NCBI RefSeq assembly: GCF_000151665.1
Contig: NW_013171828.1
Location: 251,469 to 315,468 of the forward strand
From: Blastocystis hominis
Lineage: Eukaryota > Sar > Bigyra > Opalinata > Blastocystidae
Direction: 5' to 3'
DNA: 64,000 nt
A program made the position numbers and the translations under genes. Of this stretch, positions 1-11,242 are shown piece by piece (position 1 is the stretch's first letter; each line of letters opens with the position of its first letter). The notes beneath the pieces were generated by a model. It made no database searches. It had not been told where the DNA came from and saw nothing but the letters and a program-made list of their open reading frames with translations.

Positions 1-16
1 TCTAGTTTATTTGTAG

Positions 17-3000
17 GTGGCAGATGATGCAATTATCGAGGAAGATCCTGTTCCTGGAATGGTCAGCATCTTTGTATCATCGTCCGAAGAAGACCGCCAA
101 ATTTTGCAAAATGCATTAAACGTATTGTATTCGGACCGTGGAGTGATTTTTGCTAGAAAAATCAGCGTGTTGGTGACATTTCTGTGGAACTCCCCAGCTA
201 CTGGTCTTCGCGCCATATCTCGACGTTCTCCACGTGGGCTGTAAAGCTGGGACTGCGTCGTTCCTATTTTGGGATGCAGGTTCGCCTCTCCATTCCACGT
301 GGCCACATCACCAACCTGCGTCGCTGCGTCGCAGCAGCCAGTCGCCTCACGTCCTCAGAAGACACTTCCCGGACCCAGACAACGCTCAACACGTCTTCGT
401 TGCTGCTCACCGAGACATCATCCTCATTGAGTCAATCGCGCGTCTCGGAGCTCTCCGAGCTTTCCTACCTGTCTCTCCGCCAGCTCTGCAAGGACTACCA
501 GATCAAGTCGACCGGCAAGAAACAGGAGCTGATCGACCGCCTTGTGTCTCTGGAGCAGGCCGTTCGCTCGGGTTTGTCCGTCCGCGAGGAGCGATCCATC
601 GGCTCGCGTAGGGCTTCGAGCCGCGTTTTTTTACCTCTAGGAATCCCTTCCGCCTCCCTGGAGTCGCCTGGGTCGCCTGGGTCGCCTGGGTCGATTGGGA
701 GGAGGGCGGTGGGGGGCGTGGGGGGCGTGGGGGTCCGGAATGAGTCGATGAGCGACGAGGAAACGCTGCTGCATCAGCTGCGACGCGAGGAATTCGAGCG
801 GAACCACGAGGGCGAGGACTACTACCGCGATGCGAATGGAAGGTACAATCTCAGCCTCGACGACCAATCCGATTTCAGCGACGCACCCAATCTCAATCCC
901 AACCAATCCACGTGGATGTCCCCCACGCCGTCCAGAATCCAGACGCCTCACAAGATGGTTGGTGAAACTCCTTACAATGCTCACAAGATGGTCAATGAAA
1001 CTCCTTACAGTGCTCACAAGATGGTTGGTGAAACTCCCTATAGTGCTCACAAGATGGTCAATGAAACTCCTTACAGTGCTCACAAGATGGTCAATGAAAC
1101 TCCTTATAGTGCTCACAAGATGGTCAATGAAACTCCCTATACACCTCACAAGACAACTCACCAATCTTCCTACACGCCTCACAAGACAATCAACGAAGCT
1201 CCCTACACGCCTCACAAGAGGGTGGCGTGGTCGTCTCCGGGTCGCAGTGTTTTGGAATCGCCGCATCGGAGTTTGTTGGACTCGTCTTCGTTCCTCGGCG
1301 ATCTTCCTCGCTTCGGTTCGCTTCGCTATTGGCTTCGTTGACGTCTAGCCGAGCTCCAGAAGAAACTGCAGCGTCGTCGAGCCAGCATATTGGAACTGCC
1401 CTTGAATCGTCCCTCCCCAATCCAAAACAAAACCCTAACCAATTCCATTCAATCCATCCCCCCACCGAATTCCATCCAACCACCCCATTCACTTACCACG
1501 GTTTCCACGGTTTCTACTGTTTCTAGAGTTTCTACTCTTACCAAAACCCCTACTGTTTCCACTGTTTCCACTGTTTCCACTCTTACCAAAATCCCTACAA
1601 TCCCTACAACCCCTACGGTTTCCACGGTTTCCACGGTTTCCACGGTTTCCACGTTTCCCTTGCACCCCATTGCGCTTCTGCATCACGTGCTTCCCTTCCT
1701 TTCTCCCGCTTCCCTCGCCGCGCTGCGCCGCGCTTCGCCCGTCGTCCAACTGGCCGTCGACCGCTGGCAGAACGCGCAGACGCTCGCCTCCCTCCATCTC
1801 CTCCGCCCGCCCCCCGCGGTTATCATCCCCCTCCCGCAGTTCCAGCGAGAATTCACCGCGGGGGAGGTCCTGGGCGAGGGCGGATACAAGGTTGTTTTTC
1901 AGGCCGATTTGTGGAATGGCGAAAAACGGGCGCTCGCGGTGATGGATTTGCAGGCTCTCCGCCAAAACGGTGCCAATAACCGCGGTTTTTCACATAGATC
2001 TCGTCGAAGTGGCGCGGCAGGAGCTTCGCGTTTCGCTCCTCTGCTCGCTCTTCGCGTCTCACTCGCTGTCTCCGCATTTCCCGCGGGTTTATCGCATTTT
2101 CCGCGGTTCTTTTCCGCCTCCTTTCAGCCGTCCGCTGGTCGCTTCGACCGACTATTTATTCGTGGAAACCGAGGTCGCGACGCGTCGTGACGTGGAGCAG
2201 GTGCTTCGAACAGGCGATCTGAGCGACGCCGCGACGCTCAGCGTGTTCTTTCAGATGGTTTTGTCGCTCTTCGCAGCCAATGAAACCGTTTCATTGCGCC
2301 GGACGTTTCATCGTAGATCGGATTGGTTCATTACGACGTCAAACTTTCCAATTTTCTGCTCCACGAAACGCCCCAGCGCGGCGCCACGTATTCTCTCCCG
2401 TGGGGCCGATACTCGACTCCCGCGGTGAACGGGCGGGAATGGCTGGTGAAGCTGAGCGACTTCGGAACCGCGGAAATTTCGCAAAACGGGGAAATCAGCG
2501 TCGGCCAGTTCACAACGCTCGAAAACACGCCGATTTTTTGCCTGCTGGAGTCGAAGCCGCCGCGCGGCGCGCACTGCGATCGCTGGGGCCTCGGGCTGAG
2601 CCTGCTCCACCTCCTCACCGGCCAGGTTCCGTCGTGGTGATCGGGTTTTGTCACGTAGATACGAAGAATGGATGGCCGATTGCGCCTGTCCCGCGGCTTT
2701 TCGCGCGCTCGCGCGGTCGTTTTGGACCGCTTCCGGGGCGTTTCCGGCGCTGCGGCAAGTGCTCCGCGAGGACGACGAAGATGTGTTGGCGCGCACGCTG
2801 TACCGCCAGTTGGTGCTGTGGTTTCGACCGGATTTGCCGCGGGGATTGGTGGATTCTGCGGTAGAATCGGAGGAAGGGAATGAGGGAAAGCTGTGGACGC
2901 GGATCTGGTCGATTCTGACGCGAAGAACGGTGCGGACCAAGGCGGAGAAGGCGATTCGGTCGAGCGTAGGGAGTTAAAGGGGTGGGGGTAAATGAAAGTT

Positions 3001-3297
3001 TGAGAAAGATCAGAAGCGATTTTCGTGGCTGTGGGGCGAGGATCCGATGCTGGTGAGGGCGAGGGAGCGGTGTAGGAGGATGAAGGGGATGGAGGAAGTG
3101 CTGATGGATCTGGTGAGGTTTGATTGGGAGCGACAGATGAGTTATGAGGTAGGAGATCGTGATCATGATTGTGATGATGGTAGGATATTTTGAGGAGTGG
3201 TGTATTTGACGCATTGAAGAAAGCGGAGTCGCTGGAAGGAAGTCAGTACAGGATTGATGTGAATAGAATGAGGCAAGTTATGTGCAACTTTCTGTAG
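17..3297 (+). CDS. SAP - ETPY repeat - F-box-like - protein kinase fusion (5' partial)
   Basis: Large multidomain protein, 5' end outside the window; the first exon follows an acceptor at 16. Seven short introns (122-156, 1316-1348, 1970-1997, 2288-2316, 2631-2658, 2966-2998, 3149-3183; 28-35 nt) join one frame of 1019 codons ending at TAG 3295. Order: a SAP DNA-binding motif at about 448-556, an acidic linker, eight 11-residue ETPY repeats, a long Thr-Val-Ser repeat, an F-box-like helix pair at about 1660-1765, then a kinase domain at about 1866-2850. The kinase has a Gly-rich loop (GEGGYKVV), a catalytic loop HYDVKLSN and a DFG. The beta-3 segment reads ALAVMD, with no Lys where the ATP-anchoring one is expected, so activity is doubtful. 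The C-terminal region is helical and charged. SAP suggests a nuclear role; the F-box call is weak. Whether one transcript covers all of this is inferred from frame continuity only. Confidence 0.6.
949..1224 (+). repeat. 33-nt coding tandem repeat (HKMVNETPYSA)
   Basis: Eight in-frame 33-nt units starting at 949, 982, 1015, 1048, 1081, 1114, 1147 and 1180. The first six are nearly identical (consensus HKMVNETPYSA); the last two have diverged to HKTTHQSSYTP and HKTINEAPYTP. Each unit carries a Thr-Pro, a possible phosphorylation site. Confidence 0.95.
1489..1665 (+). repeat. 9-nt coding minisatellite (Thr-Val-Ser)
   Basis: Runs of the 9-mer family GTTTCCAC(G/T) encode TVSTVS repeats, interrupted by TLTKTPT and TLTKIPT stretches. 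The same GTTTCC-type unit recurs in other genes of the window in different frames or strands. Confidence 0.9.
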
Positions 3298-3323
3298 AAT
3301 AACAATAAAAAACTTTTGTTTGG

Positions 3324-3331
3324 TGTTTGTT
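3324..3331 (+). terminator. TGTTTGTT 3'-end motif of the kinase gene
   Basis: TGTTTGTT 26 nt after the TAG at 3295-3297; read as the Blastocystis-type polyadenylation signal. Confidence 0.6.
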
Positions 3332-3364
3332 TGAGTGCAAATCGCTTCGGTTTTGAAAGAGTGG

Positions 3365-4556
3365 ATGGAGAGCACGTTCAGAAACAAGGAAATACCGGAA
3401 GGAAGGGAGGTTTACATACGAAGCTATCTTGATTGCATGTATCAGGAAATTCAGGAAAAATACAAGTTGGACGAACCTGTGGAAAGCCAACATACACAGC
3501 TTGATACGATATCGCTTCTTGTTGGCTGTTTTTGTCTCCTCTTATCTGAATAGCATCAAATGCAAGGCAGTTATTTTGAAAATGCTTCTACATTCATAAC
3601 CGATTTAAAAGTATCCTGTTTTTTCACAGAGTGATGACAAGGCAACTTTGGTTCGATGTCTAGACTATATCCGAAATCCGATTATCGATGCAAGTTGCAA
3701 GGTAGTCTATCAGCCTCGAGTTTCGGTAGGGATTGAGGAAAGCAACTTGATTAAAGACATTTCCTCCCGAAGAGGAATGCCATAACTCCGCAGAGTATAA
3801 TCGACGTGTTTTTGTCAAAAAAGCTCTTCTGGAAGAGGAAGATCCGTTTTGCTTTACCAATTGGGATGCAAAACCACATTTAATGATTGGAGATATTTGT
3901 GTTATTGGATCGAAAGTTCTATCCTCCAAAATCCAGGTAATCAACTTGTGAAGAGTGTTGATAGTACAGCTTTGTGATATGCATTTCCGATACTCTGACA
4001 AGCCGGTTTTCTTCTCAGTCATTGACACGCCGATCGATTTGCCTCCGATTCGGCAAGCGAAGCAATTGATCAAGAAGTTGGTAGCGTCGCTCAATTCTGC
4101 TCAGTGCAATTCACTTGCAGATTTCTGCACTGTAGATTCATCCTTTTTCGTCATTACTCCCAGGTTCTGGCGAACACTTGCCATGCATTAGCAGACATTC
4201 GAAGTTGTTTCGGATATGAAAACAGTGGTGCAAGGAACGCGATCTACGTGGATCTGAATGCAGAGGAAGCAACGAAAGGCGGCTATGAAGTTCGTTATTA
4301 TGTGAGAAATGCGAAACTGTTTGTTGAGGTGGTTTGTCTCCAGAAGGGAGAAAGTCGGGGAGAAATCGTCGTAAAAGACGGCAAAACCTATACAGTGAAG
4401 GAGAAAATAAGTGTAGGCGAGAGAGAGTGGAAAGGAGATGAATGGTAGAAAGAGATTTCTGTGGAGTTTTACGATACGGTGTGTGGACGAATCGAGCGTA
4501 ACTTGCATAAAGCGCGAATGTTGAAGCAGAAGTGTGAAGTGCTGACGACCTTTTAG
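3365..4556 (+). CDS. Unrecognised multi-exon protein, 327 aa
   Basis: The family is not recognised. Seven introns (3521-3553, 3611-3641, 3726-3756, 3937-3969, 4077-4120, 4413-4448 and the frame-consistent joins between them) give one open frame from ATG 3365 to TAG 4554-4556. The spliced length is 984 nt. The product is mixed alpha/beta, without obvious membrane segments or a signal peptide. It has a charged N-terminal helical part and a C-terminal basic helix after a beta-rich stretch (YEVRYYVRN). It starts just after the kinase gene's 3' motif. An in-frame GTG at 3335 and open sequence before the ATG mean the true start could lie upstream. No exact TGTTTGTT follows, only T-rich sequence at 4557-4580. 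Alternative: 3' exons of the kinase gene if the 3' motif is a coincidence. Confidence 0.5.
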
Positions 4557-4582
4557 TTGTACTCTTGTTTCTTTTATGTTTG

Positions 4583-6679
4583 ATGGACAACGGAGAAGAG
4601 AAGAGTGTTGTTTCTAGAGAGCAGTCCGATGCTGTAAATAATGGAACAAGCAAGGCACAAAGGTAGATGAGCGATTCTTAATTTTGATTGCAGAAAACGA
4701 GTAGCTACCGCAAAGAGTAAACAATCCAAAAATCTAGCGCAATCTACTGAAGTCTCGAAAGAATGTGCTTCAGAAACAATCCACCTCCGTTCAGAGCATT
4801 TCATTAGTTTTGTTTCATGATACCTAGATTTGCGTGCAAAGAGAATCCGACTTGCAAGCGATTTGCAGTTTCTGTTATATTTAGCACTTGATTCGACCTC
4901 CACTGTTTCAAAATCCGCAGAATCATCCAATTCCTCTTCTGCTACCACCAAAAAGTACAAGCTAAAGAGATCCAAAACGGATGTGGGTCTGAAGAATCGC
5001 GAAGAATACTATACCCTGGTTGTCTTGTGTGTATCGTCTCATATGCAGTGCAAATTCATAGCTAAAGGCGAGCCTTGCCCGTATGGAGCCGCCTGCAAAT
5101 ACGAGCACGATATTCCCACCTTTTTGAAAAACCGCGGTGAAGACATCGGCCCCGTATGTCCATTTTGGGTACTTCTCGGTTTCTCCTATTCACCACAGAA
5201 CGCACATGGGTACTGTCCCATGGGATTGAATTGCCGATGGGCGATGTCGCACACTTCTGCCTCCTTCGAGCCCATCGAGAAGCCCCAAGCCGAGCAAACG
5301 CCGTACGTCGAGCTGAACACGTTTCGCTCGATCCCCCTGCAAATCCGAAAGAAAACCTACGTATTCCAGTTCGATTCGTGGAAACAAAATGCCAAAAATA
5401 CCCCCGAAATCGACGCTTCCGGCATCGACATCCGTGAAACTCCCTCTTCCCGCTCATTCGCAGCCATCGGCCCGATCCTTCCTCCCGACCGCGCGCCCCT
5501 CGATTTCCGCGGGAAAATCTACATCGCTCCGCTGACAACCGTGGGGAATCTTCCGTTTCGTCGGATCTGCGTGGAGCTGGGTGCGGACATCACGTGCTCG
5601 GAGATGGCGATGTGCGGGAATCTGCTTCATTCCTGCGCGTCGGAGTGGGCGTTACTGCGTCGACACCCGAGCGAGCAGTGCTTCGGCGTGCAAATAACCA
5701 CGGGGAAGGTGGAGGACGCAGGGTACGTCTGCGAGCTGCTGCGGCGCGAAGGGACGGTCGACTTCGTGGATCTGAACGCGGGGTGTCCGATCGACGCGGT
5801 CGAAAAGGCCGGTGCGGGCGCAGGGCTGCTGACGAAGGTGGGAAGGCTGAAAAGAATCGTGCGGTGCATGCTGGGGAGCCTGGAAAACGTGCCGCTGATG
5901 GTGAAAGTGCGGACCGGCGACCACGAGAACACCAGCCATCGCTTGGTGCCGCAGCTGCAGAGGATTCGGGGAAACCGGGGAAACCGGGTGAGCGGGGTGA
6001 TCATTCATGGGCGGACGAAGCAAGGGCGGTATACGAAGAGCGCGGATTGGGAGTCGAACCGCGGGGAAAGTGAGATATAGGTATATTAAGGCGTGTGCGA
6101 AGAGTCAGGATGCGGATTTACCGCGGTTACAGGTGATCGGGAACGGGGATGTGTTTGACAACGAAGTGGAAACCCGCGGGGAATTGAAGGGTAGGATTAC
6201 TGGAATCGCATGGAAGACGGCGTTTTGGACGGGATTATGATCGGGCGCGGCGCGCTGATCAAACCGTGGATCTGCACCGAAATCAAGGAGCGAAGTCGGC
6301 ATTTCCGGGGCGTTTCATTGTAGGGCATTGGGATATTTCCGCGGGGGAGCGTCTGGAGATCGTGAAGCGGTTCTGCGATTATGGGTTGGAGCATTGGGGC
6401 AGCGACGCGCAGGGCGTGGATCGCACGCGGCGATTTCTGCTGGAGTGGCTGTCGTTTCTGTGCAGATATGTACCGATCGGACTGCTGGAGCATCCGCAGA
6501 CGATGCAGCAGCGACCGGTGGCGTATGTGGGGCGGAGCGAGCTGGAGACGCTGCTGGGGAGCAGAAGAGCGGAGGACTGGATCAAGATCTCGGAGATGTT
6601 TTTGGGTCCGGTGGCGGAGGGATTTACGTTCATTCCGAAGCATCGGAGCTCTGCGTGGGTGGAGTCGGAGCCGAAATAA
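4583..6679 (+). CDS. DUS3L: tRNA-dihydrouridine(47) synthase, DUS3-type
   Basis: FMN enzyme that reduces U47 in the tRNA variable loop. It begins with a basic Ser/Lys-rich leader, then two CCCH zinc fingers: C-x8-C-x5-C-x3-H just after 5040, and a second one completed only by removing a 30-nt intron at about 5168-5197 (C-x7-C-x5-C-x5-H). The TIM-barrel domain from about 5500 has [13 protein letters not shown], the catalytic-Cys motif NAGCPID, HGR, and the family hallmarks [22 protein letters not shown] and EHWGSD. About six introns of 26-39 nt are needed, including 6191-6216 and a 29-nt one just before HWDIS. The intron near 4800-4828 has two possible donors (39 or 21 nt), giving about 637 or 643 residues. 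A 9-nt repeat (RGNRGNR, about 5966-5990) is inserted inside the catalytic domain. Identification is firm; the exact N-terminus is less so. Confidence 0.93.
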
Positions 6680-6711
6680 GGTGAATGGAAAGGAAGTGGA
6701 AGATGGGTTGT

Positions 6712-6719
6712 TGTTTGTT
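6712..6719 (+). terminator. TGTTTGTT 3'-end motif of DUS3
   Basis: TGTTTGTT 32 nt after the TAA at 6677-6679. Confidence 0.65.
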
Positions 6720-6909
6720 GTAATATAGTATTATGAAGAAGTTGCTGTTTTGTGTTTGCAGTAGTGGCAGTAGTTGATAATGTAGTAGGGTAGCTTTTTG
6801 GGTATAAAGCCATTTTCTTGATAGATCGATGATCTCTGCATTCAATCCCTTATGGTATATCCTATCCTATGGATTGGAGTGGTATCGATGGGTTGCTGAC
6901 TGTGAAAAT

Positions 6910-7145
6910 ATCGTTATTACTACATTCTCGATGGAGATCGATCATGAATTGTTTTCATAATCACATCCATACAATCTAATACTATATAATGCGGTAGAAT
7001 CATGATAGTAGACCAGTATTCTATTTCAATTCGACTATTATCTTTCCATGTTGACATTAATAATGATAATACTATTAACTCGTACTTAGAATCATGAATC
7101 CAATACTCATCAATGGATTTGTCTACCGAGTTGTCAACAATATTC
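6910..7145 (+). repeat. Left 236-nt inverted repeat
   Basis: Inverted copy of 9040-9275, equal in length, with about ten mismatches by eye. Contains a minus-strand reading frame of 77 codons (6920-7153) that is interrupted by TAA in the right copy. Confidence 0.9.
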
Positions 7146-7923
7146 AGAACCAATACATATTTCTTCCTCTTTTTATGATCAGCATAATCACAGCATTTAG
7201 TACTACTAATATGAAGAAGAATTGTTTTCCTGTACTTTCAAAAGTTAAAAAACGAAATGAAATATATTTATAATTGAACTCACATTTAAGATCCAAGTTT
7301 GATAAATAATAAACAGTGGGTTTGAAGGAATAGATACTACATAAAGGATAATTTAACATATCTCATATTTCTAGATTCATTTGAAATTATTTTGCAAGCA
7401 ACAACCATAAAATCACTACATATAAATCCACTTAGACACGAATAGCGAGAACGGGAGATACATCTATAAATGAAAATAAAAATTAAGAAATACTCCAAAT
7501 AGATTTCGATCGAACATACTCGAATGGACGACGAAAATCAGTATGTAACTTAACAATTTGAATATTTGGAATATCTAGATACTTTTAGTATTCAAATAAT
7601 AATAATACTTTCCAATGTCACCCAACGGGGATATTGAAAACTCTTTCCCTCAGAATTGTCAATTGATGTCAAATTTGGAATATCTATAATCAATCATATT
7701 GAATGATTTCAATATTACTTCGCATTGTCAAGGAACAAGAACCATCATCTTCTATTCCTTCAAGTGAACTCCAACCAAGTTGAATGGATTGTAATGATGG
7801 AAGATCTAGATCCATTATTTCACTCACATTTATTCTATACTTTCAATTATTGTTGATAATGATTCATGGAATGCATTGTAACCTATTGTAATGGATTGCA
7901 AATTAAGAAGATTTATGCATTAT
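7146..7923. other. Decayed LRR 3' region
   Basis: AT-rich, no open gene. About 7500-7910 resembles, in the same order, the sequence following the intact MORN/LRR gene (19640-20040), with phrases such as TTGGAATATCTA and TTTCCAATGTCAC. It is read as an eroded 3' extension of the LRR array. Confidence 0.6.
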
Positions 7924-8956
7924 TCAAATACTCAATATCATATCAATACCTCGAATCACAAATGAACTATAACAAAAATTGTATGAACTACTTCTAATTA
8001 TGCCAATTTGAATGGATTGTAATTGTGGTAGATTCTGTAATTCAAAGTCGCCTCCAAAATCACTGAAACTATAATCACCAATTTGAATGGATTCCAATGA
8101 TTCACAATTCAATATGTGGAATGATTTCGATTCATTAATTCCCCATCTGTTCTTTTTCTGAGTAAATGAATTGCTTCCGATTTTGATAGTTTTCAATCGA
8201 TTCAATCCATCGATTTCGAATGTTTGTACTGATTCAAAACAGTCATTGCCAATTTCAATTGATTCCAAATTATACAACAATGAAACATCCCAATCAACCA
8301 ATGCACAATTGTCACTCAGTTTCAAATGTTTCATTCCGATATTCATTGATTTGCTTCCATCTCCTTCGTATTCAATGTCACATTCAATTCCATTATACCA
8401 TTCACATTCATTCACTAATTTACCATATCGATCATACACTTTTCCAATTCCAAATCGATTATCATCACACCAATATCCTTCATATTCAATACATCCATTA
8501 TTATGATAACTCGTTCCATAGCCAAATCGTTTCCAATTGATCATTATGCCCTTGTACACCAAGAATCCATCATCATTATACATTTCACCATATCCAAATG
8601 GAATTCCAAACTTGTTTTCTGTCAATACCAATCCTTCAAATCGACTTCCATGATCCAAATCCACGATTCCTTCTTCTACTACTGCTATGGATTGTTCTTC
8701 ATCTATATGAAATAGCACCAATTTGATGATTTCCAAACACTTTCAACACTTTCTGCTCATTGAGGACAAATCCTTGATTCATGAATACTCCATTATTGAA
8801 TTGCAATACTACACATTCTCTATTACTCAATATGAGTGAAATCCAGCCATTTGGTTTCATTTCCTTACCCAAGCATCCCTGCACATTTTGAATCATAGAA
8901 CTATCAATATGATAGTTACTAATAGCAGAATTGACAAAATCAACAAACTTTTGCAT
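7924..8956 (-). pseudogene. MORN/leucine-rich-repeat protein, copy A (frameshifted)
   Basis: Near-identical relative of the intact gene at 20045-21079. The N-terminal part (8956-8699, ending GAISYR) and the rest (8736-7924) are in different frames. Comparison with the intact copy shows one extra base near 8702, in the run that reads CATCTATATG here and CATTATATG there. Downstream are MORN-type units (FGYGEMYNDDG, FGYGTSYHNNG, EYEGYWCDDNRFG) and BspA-like LRR units of the ESIQIGDYSF type. Either a recent pseudogene or a base-calling error; flanked by the 236-nt inverted repeats. Confidence 0.8.
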
Positions 8957-9039
8957 CGGAATAAAAAGAAACTACCAAATGAATACAATCTCATTATATA
9001 CCTAATTACAATGTAAAAAATATCATATTCATAGGTTTC

Positions 9040-9275
9040 GAATATTGTTGACAACTTGGTGGACAAATCCATTGATGAGTATTGGATTCATGATTCTAAG
9101 TACGAATAAATAGTATTATCATTATTAATGTCAACATGGAAAGATAATAGTCGCACTGAAATAGAATACTGGTCTACTATCATGATTCTACCGCATTATA
9201 TCGTTTTAGATTGTATGGATGTGATTATGAAAACAATTCATGATCGATCTCCATCGAGAATGTAGTAATAACGAT
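9040..9275 (-). repeat. Right 236-nt inverted repeat
   Basis: Inverted partner of 6910-7145. Confidence 0.9.
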
Positions 9276-9481
9276 GTTTACAGTAGTAGTCAATTAATTA
9301 CGTCTAAGACGCAAAAACATGGCGTCTGATATTGACCACGGAAGTCCATTTTGCGTCTTTCGTGTCGTCTCGGTTGTCCATCACGTCTAAGACGTAATAA
9401 TCCATGGCAGTCAAAATCAGCCGATTTTGACCAGGATCGTCCCCAGGTTGCCCACTCCTCCACTGTTTACCATACCATCTA

Positions 9482-9489
9482 TGGTAAAG
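9482..9489 (+). promoter_or_regulatory. TGGTAAAG box upstream of capsid fragment
   Basis: TGGTAAAG three bases before an ATGCAT start; the same box precedes the two other minor-capsid copies. Confidence 0.4.
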
Positions 9490-9492
9490 TAA

Positions 9493-9657
9493 ATGCATGG
9501 TGAATTTTCAATTCACCTACAAAAGGAACCTTCAATTTTACGACATTTCTCCATGCTCATTCAAGGTTCACCTAGTAACGACACGTTCACCTGGATCAAC
9601 CCGTACAAGTATCGAAACCCCTACATCACTTCCATGAATGTCCTGTTCATACCTTAG
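9493..9657 (+). pseudogene. Minor-capsid-like gene, N-terminal fragment
   Basis: Frame from ATG 9493; from 9553 it matches the start of the intact gene at 28743-27541 (LIQGSPSND, then TWINPYKYRNPYITSMNVLF), and it stops at TAG 9655-9657. A 20-codon stretch precedes the homologous start. Nothing of the remaining 340 codons follows on this strand. Confidence 0.75.
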
Positions 9658-9757
9658 TAAAAACAACTTTTACTTTACATGATTTTCAATTGGTAATGCC
9701 CGACAGACAGATAACGCACATTGTCGTCCAAAATTCATCTCTTGTTGTCTGTGCGAG

Positions 9758-10560
9758 TCATGAATATTTAGGTCTGTTCCTTATTGATGATGACGAAGCC
9801 CTGGTTGTTGATGCGTTTGAAGGAGCCCTCAATGATTGTATCGCCTTCCTCTCTTCCTCAAGAACACACTTGTACAAATCGATGTTCTTTACACTTATTC
9901 TCTCACTATCGATTACAACATTGCGAAGTACTCCCGTTGCTGTGTAGTGTATCACATTCTTCTCATCCACGAAACAGTACATCTTCTGTCTGAGTTTCAC
10001 GAACTTAATAATACGATGTCCATCGTGTTCATCCTTCTAAATAGGTTCCGACAGCTTCTTGTCAAAGTTAAGGAACGAGGACCACGAAGGGAATTAATTA
10101 TTGTCTACTTCCTGATCGTAATAGTTCACATGTTGCTAACAGAAGTAGCTTGTGTTATCCAACTCCGAGTAGTCGAATGATATTACATCTCATACATCTT
10201 GTGAACGATACTGCCCTTGTCATTCGGTTATACGGTGAGTGAGCCATGTTCTGTCCCAGTTATTTCCCGCTATCGAATGTGTTTTTGAGCACATTGTAGT
10301 AGAAATCGTAGATGATGTATTTGGACATGTCGAGAATGGCGAACCCGATGAAGAATGGTATCACCATCTTTTCACAGGTGTATTCAACTTGACACCAATC
10401 AGATTCTCGGAATACATGGTGATTCCCGCAACATTATCATATCCATACTTCTTAATAATAACCTCGCGTTCATTCCATGTGGTGGCGAACTTTACTTTCA
10501 TTCGTTTCAATTTAGTCTCCACGAATTTGCATTATGTTAATTATGCCAATAACTAGAATA
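9758..10560 (-). pseudogene. Polinton-type DNA polymerase B, C-terminal fragment
   Basis: Minus-strand reading from about 10556 gives NEREVIIKKYGYDNVAGI, then IPFFIGFAILDMSKYIIYDF (typical of the polB C-terminal palm/thumb of Polintons), and a last part at 10000-9758 with LRQKMYCFVDEKN and YTATGVLRNVVIDSERIS. Stops and frame changes break it into at least three pieces (in-frame TGA after KRW, TAA after DSGK). The catalytic DTD segment was not recognised. Confidence 0.7.
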
Positions 10561-11242
10561 GGTTTATTTCACAGTGGTGTTGGATTTGGCTCGTTTCTCA
10601 CTTTGCATATTCACATATTCGAATATGAATGAAGCTTGTCTGAAGGGTATGTATGTCATACACTATAAACGAAATCAACCAAAGTAAAATAAATGAATCA
10701 ATGTCGTACATATTCAGCAGCAATGGAAACAATTAAACGTTCAAGAAGCTCGATAACATGCTCATCAATATACCAGAGAACGACGGCAAAGACATATTCG
10801 TACGTGAGACAGTGGATGGCATTCATCAATATTCATGGACGATACCTTCTGGGTGTTTTGTGAAAGTCAATAATGCCACATTGTTTGAACATACACTCAC
10901 ATCCACTCAACCATTCAATAATCAATGCTAATTCGAATTATCTTCTGCTTTATATCTCATAATCACATCGATTCCATGTTACAATGAGAATGATGCCCTT
11001 AATCAAACATTGTGATTCCATCGAATCGATTGTGGATAAGGGATACAAGGTGAGTGTTTCAATGGATGGTGTGTGATTGCTCGATATGCCATTCATCGAT
11101 ATACTCAACAATCTTGTGACCCTTTTCGATACCAAACTGATAAATGGAATCGAATGGACAAATGAGAGTCATATGATCTCTGTATTCACGAATATCCCTT
11201 CTCTTGTATGTCTGAGTGATGTGAAGAGCATCACGATCGTTT
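10561..11242. pseudogene. Element-internal spacer with broken reading frames
   Basis: On the plus strand about 10697-10930 reads as a beta-rich protein piece (for example VRETVDGIHQYSWTIPSG) with an internal TAA and a TAA end, possibly another structural-protein remnant. On the minus strand 11250-11059 is a 63-codon frame. Neither is recognised. Confidence 0.35.

Larger units (their letters stand above)
6910..9275. mobile_element. 2.4-kb unit with 236-nt terminal inverted repeats carrying a MORN/LRR gene
   Basis: Sequence 6910-7145 is repeated in inverted orientation at 9040-9275, both reading inward from ATCGTTATTACTACATTCTC. Between them lie the frameshifted MORN/LRR gene on the minus strand and its decayed 3' end. 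No transposase was recognised, so this would be a non-autonomous element or an inverted segmental duplication. No convincing target-site duplication was seen; just outside both ends there is a shared ACTGT. Lies directly beside the Polinton-like remnant. Confidence 0.55.

Noticed and set aside
4318-4325. TGTTTGTT inside the gene at 3365-4556
   Set aside because: It lies in a well supported exon (NAKLFVEV), far from a gene end, so it is taken as chance.
9304-9498. 64-codon minus-strand frame with GACGT-rich DNA
   Set aside because: No homology or coding character; overlaps the region before the capsid fragment.
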